Made by a program: the position numbers and the translations under genes
Shown: positions 43,879 through 59,025 of the stretch, piece by piece
How the letters are laid out: every line of letters begins with the position of its first letter
Position numbering within the stretch: the stretch's first letter is position 1
From: Cupriavidus pinatubonensis
GTDB taxonomy: Bacteria > Pseudomonadota > Gammaproteobacteria > Burkholderiales > Burkholderiaceae
Length of the DNA: 64,000 nt
Reading direction: 5' to 3'
Assembly: GCF_019602855.1 (NCBI RefSeq)
Contig: NZ_CP080767.1
Coordinates: 3,472,001-3,536,000, forward strand
The notes under the pieces: model-generated
What the model saw: the letters and a program-made list of their open reading frames with translations, nothing else
Told to the model about the DNA's origin: nothing
Databases searched by the model: none

Positions 43879-43988
43879 GTTCTGTCAGTTGCGGCCGGAC
43901 GGGGTCATCACGTCCGGCATCGATTTCGCGGGAACCACGCGCGCCAGGCGCGCGGCTCGATTCGGTGAAGCTGCCGTCCCTTAACCTG

Positions 43989-44237
43989 TTACTTGCCGGC
44001 ACCCGCCTGCCATTCGGCCGGCGTCAGCGTCTTCATCGACAGCGCATGGATCTCGGCGCGCATGCGGTCGCCAAGCGCGGCGTACACGCGCTGGTGGCGC
44101 TGGATCAACCGCTTGCCGTCGAATTCGGCGCTCACGATGGTGGCAAAGAAGTGCTGGCCGTCACCTTCGACTTCCAGGTGTTCGCAGGGCAAACCTTGGG
44201 CAATGTATTCCCTGACTTGTTCCGGAGTAGGCAGCAT
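43989..44237 (-). CDS. ibaG: BolA-family protein, IbaG type
   Basis: This 82-residue protein has the BolA helix-turn-helix-like KH fold and the motifs HLEVEGDGQHFFATIVSAEF and HQRVYAALGDRM with conserved Cys and His usable for Fe-S binding with monothiol glutaredoxins. It precedes murA, as ibaG does in enteric bacteria. It ends in the usual IHALSMKTLTPAEW segment. Confidence 0.9.
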   Translation of the reverse strand: MLPTPEQVREYIAQGLPCEHLEVEGDGQHFFATIVSAEFDGKRLIQRHQRVYAALGDRMRAEIHALSMKTLTPAEWQAGAGK

Positions 44238-44269
44238 GTTTTCTTCTCTTCTGTGTGGAGGGCCGCGCT

Positions 44270-45091
44270 TCAGTGGCGCAGCTTGTAACCCGACTTCAAC
44301 AGGCGCAGCGCCAGCGCCGCGAGCAGCACGAAGGCCGCGCCGACCACCGCCAGGCTGAACATCGGCGACACGTCCGAGACGCCGAAGAAGCCATAGCGGA
44401 AGCCGTCGATCATGTAGAAGAACGGGTTGGCATGGGACACCGCCTGCCAGAAGGCCGGCAGCGAATGGATGGAATAGAACACGCCCGACAGGAAGGTCGC
44501 GGGCATGATCAGGAAATTCTGGAACGCGGCAAGCTGATCAAATTTTTCGGCCCAGATGCCGGCGATCAGCCCGAGCGTGCCGAGGATGCCGGCACCCAGC
44601 AGCCCAAACACGAGAATCCAGCCCACACTGGCGAAATGCAGGTGGGCGAACCACGCGGTCACGATCAGCACGCCGAGTCCGACGGTCAGCCCGCGGATCA
44701 CCGATGCGACCACATAGGCGCCGAACATCTCCCAGTGCGACAGCGGCGGCAGCAGCACGAACACCAGGTTACCGGTGATCTTGGACTGGATCAGCGACGA
44801 AGAACTGTTCGCGAACGCGTTCTGCAGCACGCTCATCATCACCAGGCCCGGCACCAGGAACGCGGTGTAGCTGATCTGGTCGTAGACCTTGACGCGGTCT
44901 TCCAGCACGTGGCCGAAGATCAGCAGGTACAGCACAGCGGTCAGCACCGGTGCGGCCACTGTCTGGAAGCTGACCTTCCAGAAGCGCAGTACTTCCTTGT
45001 AAAGCAGCGTGCGGAAGCCAACCAGCCCGCCGACGGCCATCGACGCGAGCCGCGTGCCATCGAGCACTTCGATATCGCCAGGCTGTTTCAT
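44270..45091 (-). CDS. ABC-2-type transporter permease
   Basis: The 273-residue protein has six membrane segments (such as VLTAVLYLLIFGHVLE and ILVFGLLGAGILGTLGLIAG) and the ABC2_membrane domain with NFLIMPATFLSGVFYSIHSLP. It partners the ATPase encoded just upstream, with a four-base overlap. The pair resembles YadG/YadH-type exporters of unknown substrate. Confidence 0.88.
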   Translation of the reverse strand: MKQPGDIEVLDGTRLASMAVGGLVGFRTLLYKEVLRFWKVSFQTVAAPVLTAVLYLLIFGHVLEDRVKVYDQISYTAFLVPGLVMMSVLQNAFANSSSSLIQSKITGNLVFVLLPPLSHWEMFGAYVVASVIRGLTVGLGVLIVTAWFAHLHFASVGWILVFGLLGAGILGTLGLIAGIWAEKFDQLAAFQNFLIMPATFLSGVFYSIHSLPAFWQAVSHANPFFYMIDGFRYGFFGVSDVSPMFSLAVVGAAFVLLAALALRLLKSGYKLRH

Positions 45092-46038
45092 GCCGCGGCC
45101 TCCATGGCCTGGTCAGGCAGCGCGCCTGGCATGTGCCCCTCGCGCCGCATGATCTGAACGAACACGTCCTCGAGATCCGCCTTGTTGATTTCCATGTCTT
45201 CGATTTCACAGCCGGCCTCGCGGCAGGCGGCCAGGATCGGCTCCACAGCGGGGTAGCCCGACAGGCGCAGGCGCACTGCGCGCTCGCCGGGGTTGGCCGG
45301 CATGCGCAGCGGCTCGAGCGCCGTCGGCAGCGCGCCGCGCGAGAACGTCAGCACGAGTTGCAGGCCGGCGAACTGCGTCAGCAGGTTGCTGGTGCGGTCC
45401 AGCGCCACGACCTCGCCAAACTTCAGCATGGCGATGCGGTCGCACAGCGCTTCGGCCTCTTCGAGGTAGTGCGTGGTCAGGATGATGGTGTGCCCTTCCC
45501 GGTTCAGCCGCGAAATGAACTTCCACAGCGTCTGGCGCAGCTCCACGTCCACGCCGGCGGTGGGCTCGTCCAGCACGATCACGGGCGGACGGTGCACCAG
45601 CGCCTGCGCCACCAGCACGCGCCGCTTCATGCCGCCGGAGAGCTGGCGCATGTTGGCATCGGCCTTGTTGGTGAGATCGAGGTTGGCCATGATCTCGTCG
45701 ATCCAGTCGTCATTGCGCGTCAGGCCAAAGTAGCCGGACTGCAGCCGCAGCGTCTCGCGCACGGTGAAGAAGGGATCGAACACAAGTTCCTGCGGCACCA
45801 CACCGAGCATACGCCGCGCCATGCGGTAGTCGGACACGACATCGTGCCCGAGCACACTGACGCGGCCGGAATCCGGACGGTTCAGTCCCGCCAGGATGGA
45901 GATCAGCGTGGTCTTGCCGGCACCGTTGGGACCGAGCAGGCCGAAGAATTCGCCGCGCTCGACGGTGAAGCTGACGCCCTTGAGCGCCTGCAGGTTGCCG
46001 TAGCGCTTGCGAACGTCGGTGAGTTCGATGGCTTTCAT
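45088..46038 (-). CDS. ABC transporter ATP-binding protein
   Basis: The 316-residue ATPase has Walker A GLLGPNGAGKTTLIS, signature LSGGMKRR, Walker B VIVLDEPTAGVD and the switch His in ILTTHYLEEAEAL, plus a ~80-residue C-terminal extension common in ABC-2 exporters (DrrA/YadG type). The ATG at 46038 is supported by the conserved MKAIELTDVRKRYGNL; longer forms have no support. Co-translated with the permease. Confidence 0.9.
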   Translation of the reverse strand: MKAIELTDVRKRYGNLQALKGVSFTVERGEFFGLLGPNGAGKTTLISILAGLNRPDSGRVSVLGHDVVSDYRMARRMLGVVPQELVFDPFFTVRETLRLQSGYFGLTRNDDWIDEIMANLDLTNKADANMRQLSGGMKRRVLVAQALVHRPPVIVLDEPTAGVDVELRQTLWKFISRLNREGHTIILTTHYLEEAEALCDRIAMLKFGEVVALDRTSNLLTQFAGLQLVLTFSRGALPTALEPLRMPANPGERAVRLRLSGYPAVEPILAACREAGCEIEDMEINKADLEDVFVQIMRREGHMPGALPDQAMEAAA

Positions 46039-46267
46039 GGCCAAATGTCTGGGGCTGTCCCGATTGGGGACCGGCCGTCTGGAAATGGGGACCAACTGGT
46101 GCCCGGGGCTACCCTGACCCGGCCTGACGTGCTGCGGGGGAATGGGCGAACAACCCGGAATTATAGGGGATGCGGGGAGAGTCCCGCTTGGGGCGCGGCC
46201 ACCGCCTCAGGCAGCGGCCGGGGCATCCGGATGACCGCTGGTGTAGCGCGCGGTCAGGGATGCCGGT

Positions 46268-46552
46268 TCAATGTCGATGAGCAGCCGCCTGCGGGGCCAA
46301 GCCCAGCAGGCTGTCGACCCCGTACAGCGAGGCCAGTTCGGCGAGTTGCCGTGGCACGCCGCTCAGCGCCAGCTTGCCCTGGCGGGCGGCAGCGGCGCGC
46401 TGCCAGGCCAGCAGCACGGCCACCGCCGACGAATCGACTTGTTCCAGCGCCGCGCAATCGACTTGCGTTTCTCCCCGGGCCACGCGCGACAGCCCGTCAC
46501 GCAGCACCGCGGCGGCGTTCTGGTTGGTCAGCGAAGTGCCTAGCGAAAGCAT
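46268..46552 (-). CDS. mlaB: STAS-domain protein of the Mla system
   Basis: The 94-residue STAS-domain protein starts MLSLGTSLTNQNAAAVLRDG and carries the DSSAVAVLLAW helix that contacts the MlaF ATPase. In the Mla inner-membrane complex it stabilises MlaF. An alternative ATG at 46624 would place the hairpin at 46586-46621 inside the coding region, so 46552 is preferred; neither start has a clear ribosome binding site. Confidence 0.85.
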   Translation of the reverse strand: MLSLGTSLTNQNAAAVLRDGLSRVARGETQVDCAALEQVDSSAVAVLLAWQRAAAARQGKLALSGVPRQLAELASLYGVDSLLGLAPQAAAHRH

Positions 46553-46585
46553 CGTGAAAGTCGGATTGGCGAAGCCAGCGAGTTC

Positions 46586-46621
46586 GGAAAACACAAGCTC
46601 CCGCACAAAGGCGGGAGCTTG
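46586..46621 (-). terminator. Hairpin between mlaC and mlaB
   Basis: CAAGCTCCCGC at 46594-46604 pairs perfectly with GCGGGAGCTTG at 46611-46621. On the minus strand it is followed by TGTTTTCC. The stem is 34 bases before the mlaB start and 72 bases past the mlaC stop; it may be a terminator or attenuator that lowers mlaB expression. Confidence 0.7.
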
Positions 46622-46692
46622 CATGCGTACAGCGATTGTAGAGCAGATTGCCGCTGCGTGCTGCAATGCAGCGCAGCAGCGGCAGCGCGACG

Positions 46693-47322
46693 TCAGCTCT
46701 TGGCGTTGGCCAGCTGGCGGTTGCGGTCCTGCAGCGTCTTGATCACGCCGTCCACGCCCTGCTGGCCGACGATGGTGTTGAAGCTGCCCTTGTAGGCCTC
46801 GGTCAGCCACGCGCCCAGCACGTTGATGTCATAGACCTTCCAGCCCTGCGCCGTCTTCTCGAGACGGTAGTCGAGCTGGATCGGCTCGCCCTTGTTGATC
46901 ACCTGGGTGCGGATAGTCGCATCGGTGTCGTCCGGCGAACCGCGGTACGGCTTGTACTGCACGGTCTGGTCGCGAATCTGCGCGATCGCGCCCGCGTAGG
47001 TGCGGATCAGCAGCGTCTTGAACTCGTCGGTGATGACCTTCTGCTGTTCGGGCGTGGCCTTCGACCAGTTGCGGCCCATGGCGATCTGCGTCGTCTTCTG
47101 GAAGTTCGCGTTCGGCAGGATCTTCTGCTCGACCAGGGCGGAGATCTTGCCGATATTCCCGGCCTGCATGTCCTTGTCGCTCTTGACGCTGGTCATCACA
47201 TCGTTGACCACGGCCTTGACCAGCGCTTCGGGGCTGGCGGCATCCTGCGCCGAAACCTGCGCATGGGCGGCACCGGTAAAGGCAGCTACAGCGAGGAGGG
47301 GGAGCAACAGTCGCTTGATCAT
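46693..47322 (-). CDS. mlaC: Periplasmic phospholipid-binding protein MlaC
   Basis: The 209-residue protein has a signal peptide (MIKRLLLPLLAVAAFTGAAHA) and the MlaC/Ttg2D fold: PNANFQKTTQIAMGRNWSKATPEQQ, FKTLLIRTYAGAIAQ, and WKVYDINVLGAWLTEAYKG. It shuttles phospholipid between the outer-membrane MlaA-porin complex and MlaFEDB. A 213-base gap separates it from mlaA. Confidence 0.95.
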   Translation of the reverse strand: MIKRLLLPLLAVAAFTGAAHAQVSAQDAASPEALVKAVVNDVMTSVKSDKDMQAGNIGKISALVEQKILPNANFQKTTQIAMGRNWSKATPEQQKVITDEFKTLLIRTYAGAIAQIRDQTVQYKPYRGSPDDTDATIRTQVINKGEPIQLDYRLEKTAQGWKVYDINVLGAWLTEAYKGSFNTIVGQQGVDGVIKTLQDRNRQLANAKS

Positions 47323-47535
47323 GGAATTTCCTTCTCAGTCAGATTCATTCGCCGCCCGGGGCAGGTCCGGCTTTACGAAGCCCGCAATCCCCAGGCGTTG
47401 CGCACATTGGAACATAGTCCGTGGCGGCGGGTTGCCGGCCCTCGTGCATCCCCCGCCACTTCAAAACAAATTGTTTCAGCGCTCACAGCACACTCACAGC
47501 CGGCTTACAGCGCATTTACAGGCTCCCCCCACACC

Positions 47536-48447
47536 TCAGCGGATGCGCAGGCCACCGCCGGGAACGATGCGCTGCATCGGTGAAGCCGGCGGCACAGGCA
47601 GGTTCTGGCCCTCCGGCTGCGTGGCGCCTTCGGCGGGCGCGGCCGGCTGCGACGGCTGTTCGGACGACGGCTGCGAAGGCGATGAGGAAGGCTGCGCCGG
47701 CTGACCATCGCTCTCCGATTCATCGTTGTCCCGACTCGGAGGATTGCCGTCGTAGATCAGATACTCACGCCGCTGCAGATAGGAATCGCGCAGGAACGCA
47801 TACTTGTCCAGCGCGGCCTGCTCGAGCAGGTTGGTCGCGCCAAGCAGTTGCGCGCGGCCCGCAACAATGCGCACCCCGACCAACGAGTTGCGCAGCGAAA
47901 CGGGGTAGAAATAGGCCGAAGGGTCAATCTGACGGTCCACCAGCATGCCCGCGGTGTCGCGCACGGTGCTCGGCCCAAACAGCGGCAGCACCAGGTACGG
48001 CCCCGCCGGCACGCCCCAGACACCAAGCGTCTGGCCGAAATCTTCCTTGTACTTGGGCAGGCCGCCCGGCGTGGCAATGTCGATCAGGCCGCCAATACCT
48101 AGCACGGTGTTGATCGCCACTCGCATGGTGTCCTCGGCCGCACGGCTGGGCTTGCCCTGCAGCAGGTTGTTCACCGCCGAATAGACGTCGCTGACATTCG
48201 AGAAGAAGTTATCCACCGCGGTCTGGACGGGCGACGGAATGTAGTCCGCATAAAGCTGGGCAACAGGCCTCAGCACGCCCTTGTCGAAGTCTTCATTGAT
48301 GCGCGAGACCTCGCGATTGAACGGCTCGAGCGGATCCTTCGGATTGGCGGTCGGGCCGGTGGCGCAACCCGCCAGCCCCATCAGGACACCAGCTGCCAAC
48401 GCCAGGACAGCGTGCCTGGCCGCCGGCTTGCACGAAGGAACGGTCAT
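47536..48447 (-). CDS. mlaA: Outer-membrane lipoprotein MlaA (VacJ)
   Basis: This 303-residue lipoprotein has the lipobox LAGC (cleavage before Cys28) and the VacJ domain (DPLEPFNREVSRINEDFD, INTVLGIGGLIDIA, GVWGVPAGPYLVLPLFGPSTVRD), followed by a Ser/Gln/Pro-rich tail of about 70 residues. It removes phospholipid from the outer leaflet. In enteric bacteria mlaA is separate; here it is inside the operon between mlaD and mlaC. Confidence 0.95.
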   Translation of the reverse strand: MTVPSCKPAARHAVLALAAGVLMGLAGCATGPTANPKDPLEPFNREVSRINEDFDKGVLRPVAQLYADYIPSPVQTAVDNFFSNVSDVYSAVNNLLQGKPSRAAEDTMRVAINTVLGIGGLIDIATPGGLPKYKEDFGQTLGVWGVPAGPYLVLPLFGPSTVRDTAGMLVDRQIDPSAYFYPVSLRNSLVGVRIVAGRAQLLGATNLLEQAALDKYAFLRDSYLQRREYLIYDGNPPSRDNDESESDGQPAQPSSSPSQPSSEQPSQPAAPAEGATQPEGQNLPVPPASPMQRIVPGGGLRIR

Positions 48448-48965
48448 TTGCCGGCTCCGCCCACAGCCGGCGCGCTCGCCGCACCACCGCTGCTGGCCCC
48501 GCCGGCCCCGGCGTCGGCAGCCTTGTTGTACAGGAACTGCCCGATCAGGTTTTCGAGCACCACGGCCGACTGCGTCATGGTGATGCGCGAGCCCTGCGCC
48601 AGCATGGCGGTATCGCCGCCGGCCTCCAGGCCGATGTACTGCTCGCCCAGCAGGCCCGACGTCAGGATCTTGGCCGAGGAGTCCTTCGGAAACTGGTACT
48701 GCTTTTCCAGGTTCATGACCACGGTGGCCTGGTACGTCTTGTCATCGAACCGGATCGCCGCCACACGCCCCACCACCACGCCAGCGCTCTTGACCGGCGC
48801 GCGCGGCTTCAGGCCGCCGATGTTGTCGAAGCGGGCTTCGACTGCGTAGGTTTCCTGGAAGGTGAAGGCACTCATGTTGCCGACCTTCAGGGCAAGAAAC
48901 AGCAAGGCAACAAACCCTGCTACCACGAACAGCCCCACCCAGAAATCGAGTGCACTTTTTTTCAT
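48444..48965 (-). CDS. mlaD: MCE-domain phospholipid-binding subunit MlaD
   Basis: The 173-residue protein has one N-terminal membrane helix (FWVGLFVVAGFVALLFLAL) and an MCE domain (ARFDNIGGLKPRAPVKSAGV, ILTSGLLGEQYIGLEAGGD). It forms a hexameric ring on the MlaFE transporter. The C-terminal tail is Gly/Ala-rich. Its stop overlaps the mlaA start by four bases. Confidence 0.95.
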   Translation of the reverse strand: MKKSALDFWVGLFVVAGFVALLFLALKVGNMSAFTFQETYAVEARFDNIGGLKPRAPVKSAGVVVGRVAAIRFDDKTYQATVVMNLEKQYQFPKDSSAKILTSGLLGEQYIGLEAGGDTAMLAQGSRITMTQSAVVLENLIGQFLYNKAADAGAGGASSGGAASAPAVGGAGK

Positions 48966-49016
48966 TGGGATCTCTTTCTACCCGTTGTCCTGCCGTTTGG
49001 CCCGGTGCGTTGCCCA

Positions 49017-49793
49017 TCAACTGAACATCAACGCTGTCAGCAGGAAATCCAGCCCAAGCACGGCCAGCGACGCGATCACCACGGTGCGGGTTGTGGCCCG
49101 CGACACGCCTTCCGGCGTGGGCTTGGCTTCGAACCCCTGGTACAGCGCAATGAACGTCACGGCAATGCCGAAAATAAAACTCTTGATGACGCCGTTGACC
49201 ACGTCGTCACGCACATCCACGCCAGCCTGCATCTGCGACCAGAAGGCGCCCGCATCCACGCCGATCAATTGCACGCCGACCAGGTAACCGCCCAGGACGC
49301 CGACAGCGCTGAAGATCGCGGCCAGCACCGGCATAGCCACCACACCTGCCCAGAAACGCGGCGCAATCACGCGTTGCAGCGGATTGACGGCCATCATTTC
49401 CATGGCGGTCAACTGCTCGCCCGCCTTCATCAGTCCGATTTCCGCGGTCAGGGACGTGCCCGCCCGGCCGGCAAACAGCAATGCGGTGATGACCGGCCCC
49501 AGCTCGCGCACCAGCGAAAGCGCTACGAGCAGCCCGAGCGCCTGCTCGGAACCATAGCGGTTCAGCGTGTAGTAGCCCTGCAGCCCCAGCACGAAGCCAA
49601 CGAACAAGCCCGACACCGCGATGATGACGAGTGACAGGTTGCCGACGAAGAAGATCTGGTCGGTCACCAGACGGAAGCGGCGCAGGAGTGCCGGGGACAA
49701 GCCCAGCACGGTAAAGAACATGCCTGCGGCATGGCCGAGGCCGGCGACACCTTGCCGCACCGCCGAGCCGATGGCGGCGAAGAAGCCCGTCAT
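49017..49793 (-). CDS. mlaE: Phospholipid ABC transporter permease MlaE
   Basis: The 258-residue permease has five to six membrane segments and the MlaE motifs LVRELGPVITALLFAGRAGTSL and EIGLMKAGEQLTAMEMM. Together with MlaF it moves phospholipid across the inner membrane. It overlaps mlaF by four bases. Confidence 0.95.
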   Translation of the reverse strand: MTGFFAAIGSAVRQGVAGLGHAAGMFFTVLGLSPALLRRFRLVTDQIFFVGNLSLVIIAVSGLFVGFVLGLQGYYTLNRYGSEQALGLLVALSLVRELGPVITALLFAGRAGTSLTAEIGLMKAGEQLTAMEMMAVNPLQRVIAPRFWAGVVAMPVLAAIFSAVGVLGGYLVGVQLIGVDAGAFWSQMQAGVDVRDDVVNGVIKSFIFGIAVTFIALYQGFEAKPTPEGVSRATTRTVVIASLAVLGLDFLLTALMFS

Positions 49794-50611
49794 TGCGCAC
49801 CCCCGCCGGCAAAGTCCTCGACCAGCGACGGGCCCGGATAGTGGAAAGGCACGGGGCCGTCGGCCTCCGCATGCACGAACTGGCGCACGAACGGATCGGT
49901 CGAGGCGCGCAGCGCTTCGGGTTCGCCTTGCGCGGCGATGCGGCCGTTGGCAATGAAATACACGTAGTCCGCGATCTGGAACGTCTCGTGCACGTCGTGC
50001 GAGACGATGATGGTGGTGGCGCCCAGCGCATCGTTGAGGCTGCGGATCAGCCGCGCGGTCAGCCCCAGCGAAATCGGGTCGAGTCCGGCAAACGGTTCGT
50101 CGTACATCAGCAGCGACGGATCGAGCGCAATCGCGCGGGCGAGCGCCACCCGGCGCGCCATGCCGCCGGAGATCTGCGACGGCATCAAATTACGCGCGCC
50201 GCGCAGCCCCACGGCGTTGAGCTTCATAAGCACGAGGTCCCGAATCATCGACTCCGGCAGGTCCGTGTGCTCACGCAGTGGAAAGGCCACATTGTCGAAC
50301 ACCGACAGGTCCGTAAACAGCGCGCCGAACTGGAACAGCATGCCCATCTGGCGCCGCACGGCGTACAGGCCCGTCACATCGAGCTTGTGGATATCGGCAC
50401 CGCCGAACGTGACCATACCGGCTTGCGGCCGCACCTGGCCGCCGATCAGGCGCAGAACGGTGGTCTTGCCACAGCCCGAGCCGCCCATCACCGCGATCAC
50501 CTTGCCACGCGGGAATTGCATGGTCAGGCCGGTCAGGATCGGCGTGGCGTCTGGCGAGTAGGCAAAATCTACCGCGTTGAGTTCGACGAGATTGTGGGCA
50601 GGTTCAGTCAC
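49790..50611 (-). CDS. mlaF: Phospholipid ABC transporter ATPase MlaF
   Basis: The 273-residue ATPase has Walker A AVMGGSGCGKTTVLR, signature ISGGMARRVALARA, Walker B LLMYDEPFAGLDPIS and switch IIVSHDVHETFQIAD. It powers the Mla system and is the first gene of the operon mlaF-mlaE-mlaD-mlaA-mlaC-mlaB. Confidence 0.95.
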   Translation of the reverse strand: MTEPAHNLVELNAVDFAYSPDATPILTGLTMQFPRGKVIAVMGGSGCGKTTVLRLIGGQVRPQAGMVTFGGADIHKLDVTGLYAVRRQMGMLFQFGALFTDLSVFDNVAFPLREHTDLPESMIRDLVLMKLNAVGLRGARNLMPSQISGGMARRVALARAIALDPSLLMYDEPFAGLDPISLGLTARLIRSLNDALGATTIIVSHDVHETFQIADYVYFIANGRIAAQGEPEALRASTDPFVRQFVHAEADGPVPFHYPGPSLVEDFAGGGAQ

Positions 50612-50715
50612 GTTGGCAGCAGTCCGGGCAGTCGCGCATTATAAGGGCTACTACCTAGAACTGCAGGCGGCCCGTGGGGCCGCCGCCACATCCGTCGGCG
50701 CGGGTTCGGAATGGG

Positions 50716-51801
50716 TTACGGCTCGCCCTGCGCGGCATCACGCAGGATCACCTGCCACTGGATCGATTCCGAGCGGATTGCGGTCGCAAAGGCCTCCGGA
50801 GAATCGCGCAGCGGCGTCAGGCCAGCGGCCATCAGGCGCGCGCGGACCTCGCGCTCGGCCATCACCTCGTCGAGTTCGCCCGCCAACCGTGCAATGATGG
50901 CCCGCGGCGTTTTGGCCGGTGCCATCACGCCGAACCACGCTGCAGCGGCGTAGCCCTCCAGACCAGATTCCTGGAGCGTCGGCACCAGCGGTGCCAGCGG
51001 CGAGCGCGACATGCCGGTCACGCCGATCATGCGCAGCGAGCCGTTGCGCACATGGCTTTGCACGGCCGCATAGGAACAGAAGCACGCGCTGATGCGCCCG
51101 GCGAGCATTTCCTGCACAACGGCGCCCTCGCCCTTGGCCGTGACCAGCGGCACCCCGTTGCGGACACCGCGCACGGCAAATTCGGCATAAAGGTGCGACG
51201 GGCTTCCGGGCTGGCCATACCCGTAGCTGTAGGAGCCTGGATTCGACTTGACCGCCACGGCCCATTGTTCCGGCGTACGCATGGGCAGCCGGCCGTCGAT
51301 GACCAGGAACAGCGGCGTCGTGGCCACGCGCGCCACCGGCGTAAAGTCCCGAATCACATCGTATGGCACGGGTTCCAGTCCCGGCTGGATCAGCATGTTG
51401 GCCTGGTGGAACAGCAGCGTGTGGCCGTCCGAGCTGGCCTTCGCGACGACATCGCCGGCCGTGGTACCGGCCGCGCCGGGTCGGTTGTCCACGTCAACGG
51501 GCACACCGAGGCGTGCGGACAGCCGTTCGGCCAGCAAGCGGGCTACGGCGTCGGCGACGCCGCCTGCCGGAAACGGAACGATCAGGCGCATAGGACGCGC
51601 CGGAAACGAGATGGCCCGCGCCGTGGCAGGCGGCGCCGAGGCAACGGCCGGCGATACCGCCTGCGCAGCAAAAGGTGCCCCTGCCACAATAAAAGCGGCC
51701 AACACCCCAAACCACATCACTACAGCGTCCCGGATGGCAGCAGGAAGCGTCAACTTCGCTTTACCTCGCCAAAGCCGCGACAACGTGCGCACTTCGGACA
51801 T
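50716..51801 (-). CDS. Bug/TctC-family solute-binding protein
   Basis: This is a 361-residue protein with an extended N-terminus. After a charged stretch, a hydrophobic signal segment (MWFGVLAAFIVAGAPFAAQA) leads into the family start FPARPMRLIVPFPAGGVADAVA. It has the two-lobe fold with VDVDNRPGAAGTTAGD. GGAGA precedes the ATG at 51801. It is a single gene with no transport or catabolic neighbours, so its ligand is unknown. Confidence 0.8.
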   Translation of the reverse strand: MSEVRTLSRLWRGKAKLTLPAAIRDAVVMWFGVLAAFIVAGAPFAAQAVSPAVASAPPATARAISFPARPMRLIVPFPAGGVADAVARLLAERLSARLGVPVDVDNRPGAAGTTAGDVVAKASSDGHTLLFHQANMLIQPGLEPVPYDVIRDFTPVARVATTPLFLVIDGRLPMRTPEQWAVAVKSNPGSYSYGYGQPGSPSHLYAEFAVRGVRNGVPLVTAKGEGAVVQEMLAGRISACFCSYAAVQSHVRNGSLRMIGVTGMSRSPLAPLVPTLQESGLEGYAAAAWFGVMAPAKTPRAIIARLAGELDEVMAEREVRARLMAAGLTPLRDSPEAFATAIRSESIQWQVILRDAAQGEP

Positions 51802-52029
51802 CAATTTTCTCCGGCGTGTCCCGCTTAGCAGGACCGCAGCTGGGTCGACGGAAAAATGGATTCGAGGCAGTTTCCGTTTTTGTTTTTTGAAAATTGTACG
51901 AACAACCCAAAGGGGGGCACAGGCACGTAAACCATAGCGCGGGAGAACCCTGAAGCCCTTGTGTGCCAAGGGAATCCCGGCGCTGGGGGGCAGTTGCGCA
52001 ACCAGTTGCAAGGTCTTCTACAATGTCGA

Positions 52030-52569
52030 ATGTCTGAATTTTTGCTGCGGCGCATGACGGCCGCTGACTTGCCCGGCGTGCTCCGCGTTCAAGCGGAGTG
52101 CTATCGCAGTGATCTTCTCGAAGGCACAGAGGCCTTCGCCAGCCGGCTCGCGCTATCGCCGGCCACGTGCTGGGTCGCCACGTCCTGGGATGATCGAGCG
52201 GCGCTGGCCGCGTACCTGTTCACCCATTCCTGGCCGCAAGGCAGCCTGCCGCCGCTCAATGGCGTACTGCTGCAATCCGCGCACGATGTCACCGATACGG
52301 CGACGCTCACCTGGTTTGTCCATGACATGGCTGTGGCGCCAGCCGGACGCGGTGGCGGGCTTGCGATGCGGCTCTACGAAGCTGCGCTGCAGTCCGCGCT
52401 CGATGGCGGTCTGCGGCACTCCCGGTTGATTGCCGTGCAATCGGCAGCGCCGTGGTGGCGCCGGGTTGGGTACGTGCCAGTGGTTGCGCAAGCGGGCTCC
52501 GCATATGTGGAAAAGCTGGCCGATTATGGGCCGGGCGCGATGATGATGGAGCGTGTGCTCGCTGCCTGA
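52030..52569 (+). CDS. GNAT-family N-acetyltransferase
   Basis: The 179-residue protein has the GNAT acetyl-CoA loop in DMAVAPAGRGGGLAMRLYEAAL and the C-terminal AAPWWRRVGYVPV segment. The ATG at 52030 gives MSEFLLRRMTAADLPGVLRVQ, the usual family start; a longer frame to 51961 is less likely. The acetyl acceptor is unknown. It stands alone, divergent from the Bug gene. Confidence 0.82.
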   Translation: MSEFLLRRMTAADLPGVLRVQAECYRSDLLEGTEAFASRLALSPATCWVATSWDDRAALAAYLFTHSWPQGSLPPLNGVLLQSAHDVTDTATLTWFVHDMAVAPAGRGGGLAMRLYEAALQSALDGGLRHSRLIAVQSAAPWWRRVGYVPVVAQAGSAYVEKLADYGPGAMMMERVLAA

Positions 52570-52584
52570 GCGTCTTATCGAGGC

Positions 52585-52611
52585 AAAAAAACGCCGGGAT
52601 TCACCCGGCGT
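52585..52611 (-). terminator. Terminator between the GNAT gene and gltD (both directions)
   Basis: ACGCCGGG and CCCGGCGT (52591-52611) form a stem with a five-base loop. On the minus strand it is followed by TTTTTTTGCC, giving gltD a strong terminator 27 bases past its stop; on the plus strand the T-run is weaker. Confidence 0.82.
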
Positions 52612-52637
52612 CTTTCCTGAAACAGCTTTCCAGCTGA

Positions 52638-54101
<1,464 letters not shown>

Positions 54102-54123
54102 GTTGCGTCCTTGATCTTGCTAG

Positions 54124-54148
54124 GCAAGACCGGCGTGGCCGGCCTTGC
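54124..54148 (-). other. Hairpin between gltB and gltD
   Basis: GCAAGACCGGC at 54124-54134 and GCCGGCCTTGC at 54138-54148 form a long stem with one mismatch and a three-base loop. No T-run follows, so it may adjust the ratio of the two transcripts or stabilise an RNA end. Confidence 0.4.
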
Positions 54149-54222
54149 TGTGAGGTCAGTATCTTGTCGGGATCGTCGCCGGTGTTACCGTTGGGGCGAT
54201 CCCTGTCTCGTGGTGCCGCGGA

Positions 54223-59025
<4,803 letters not shown>

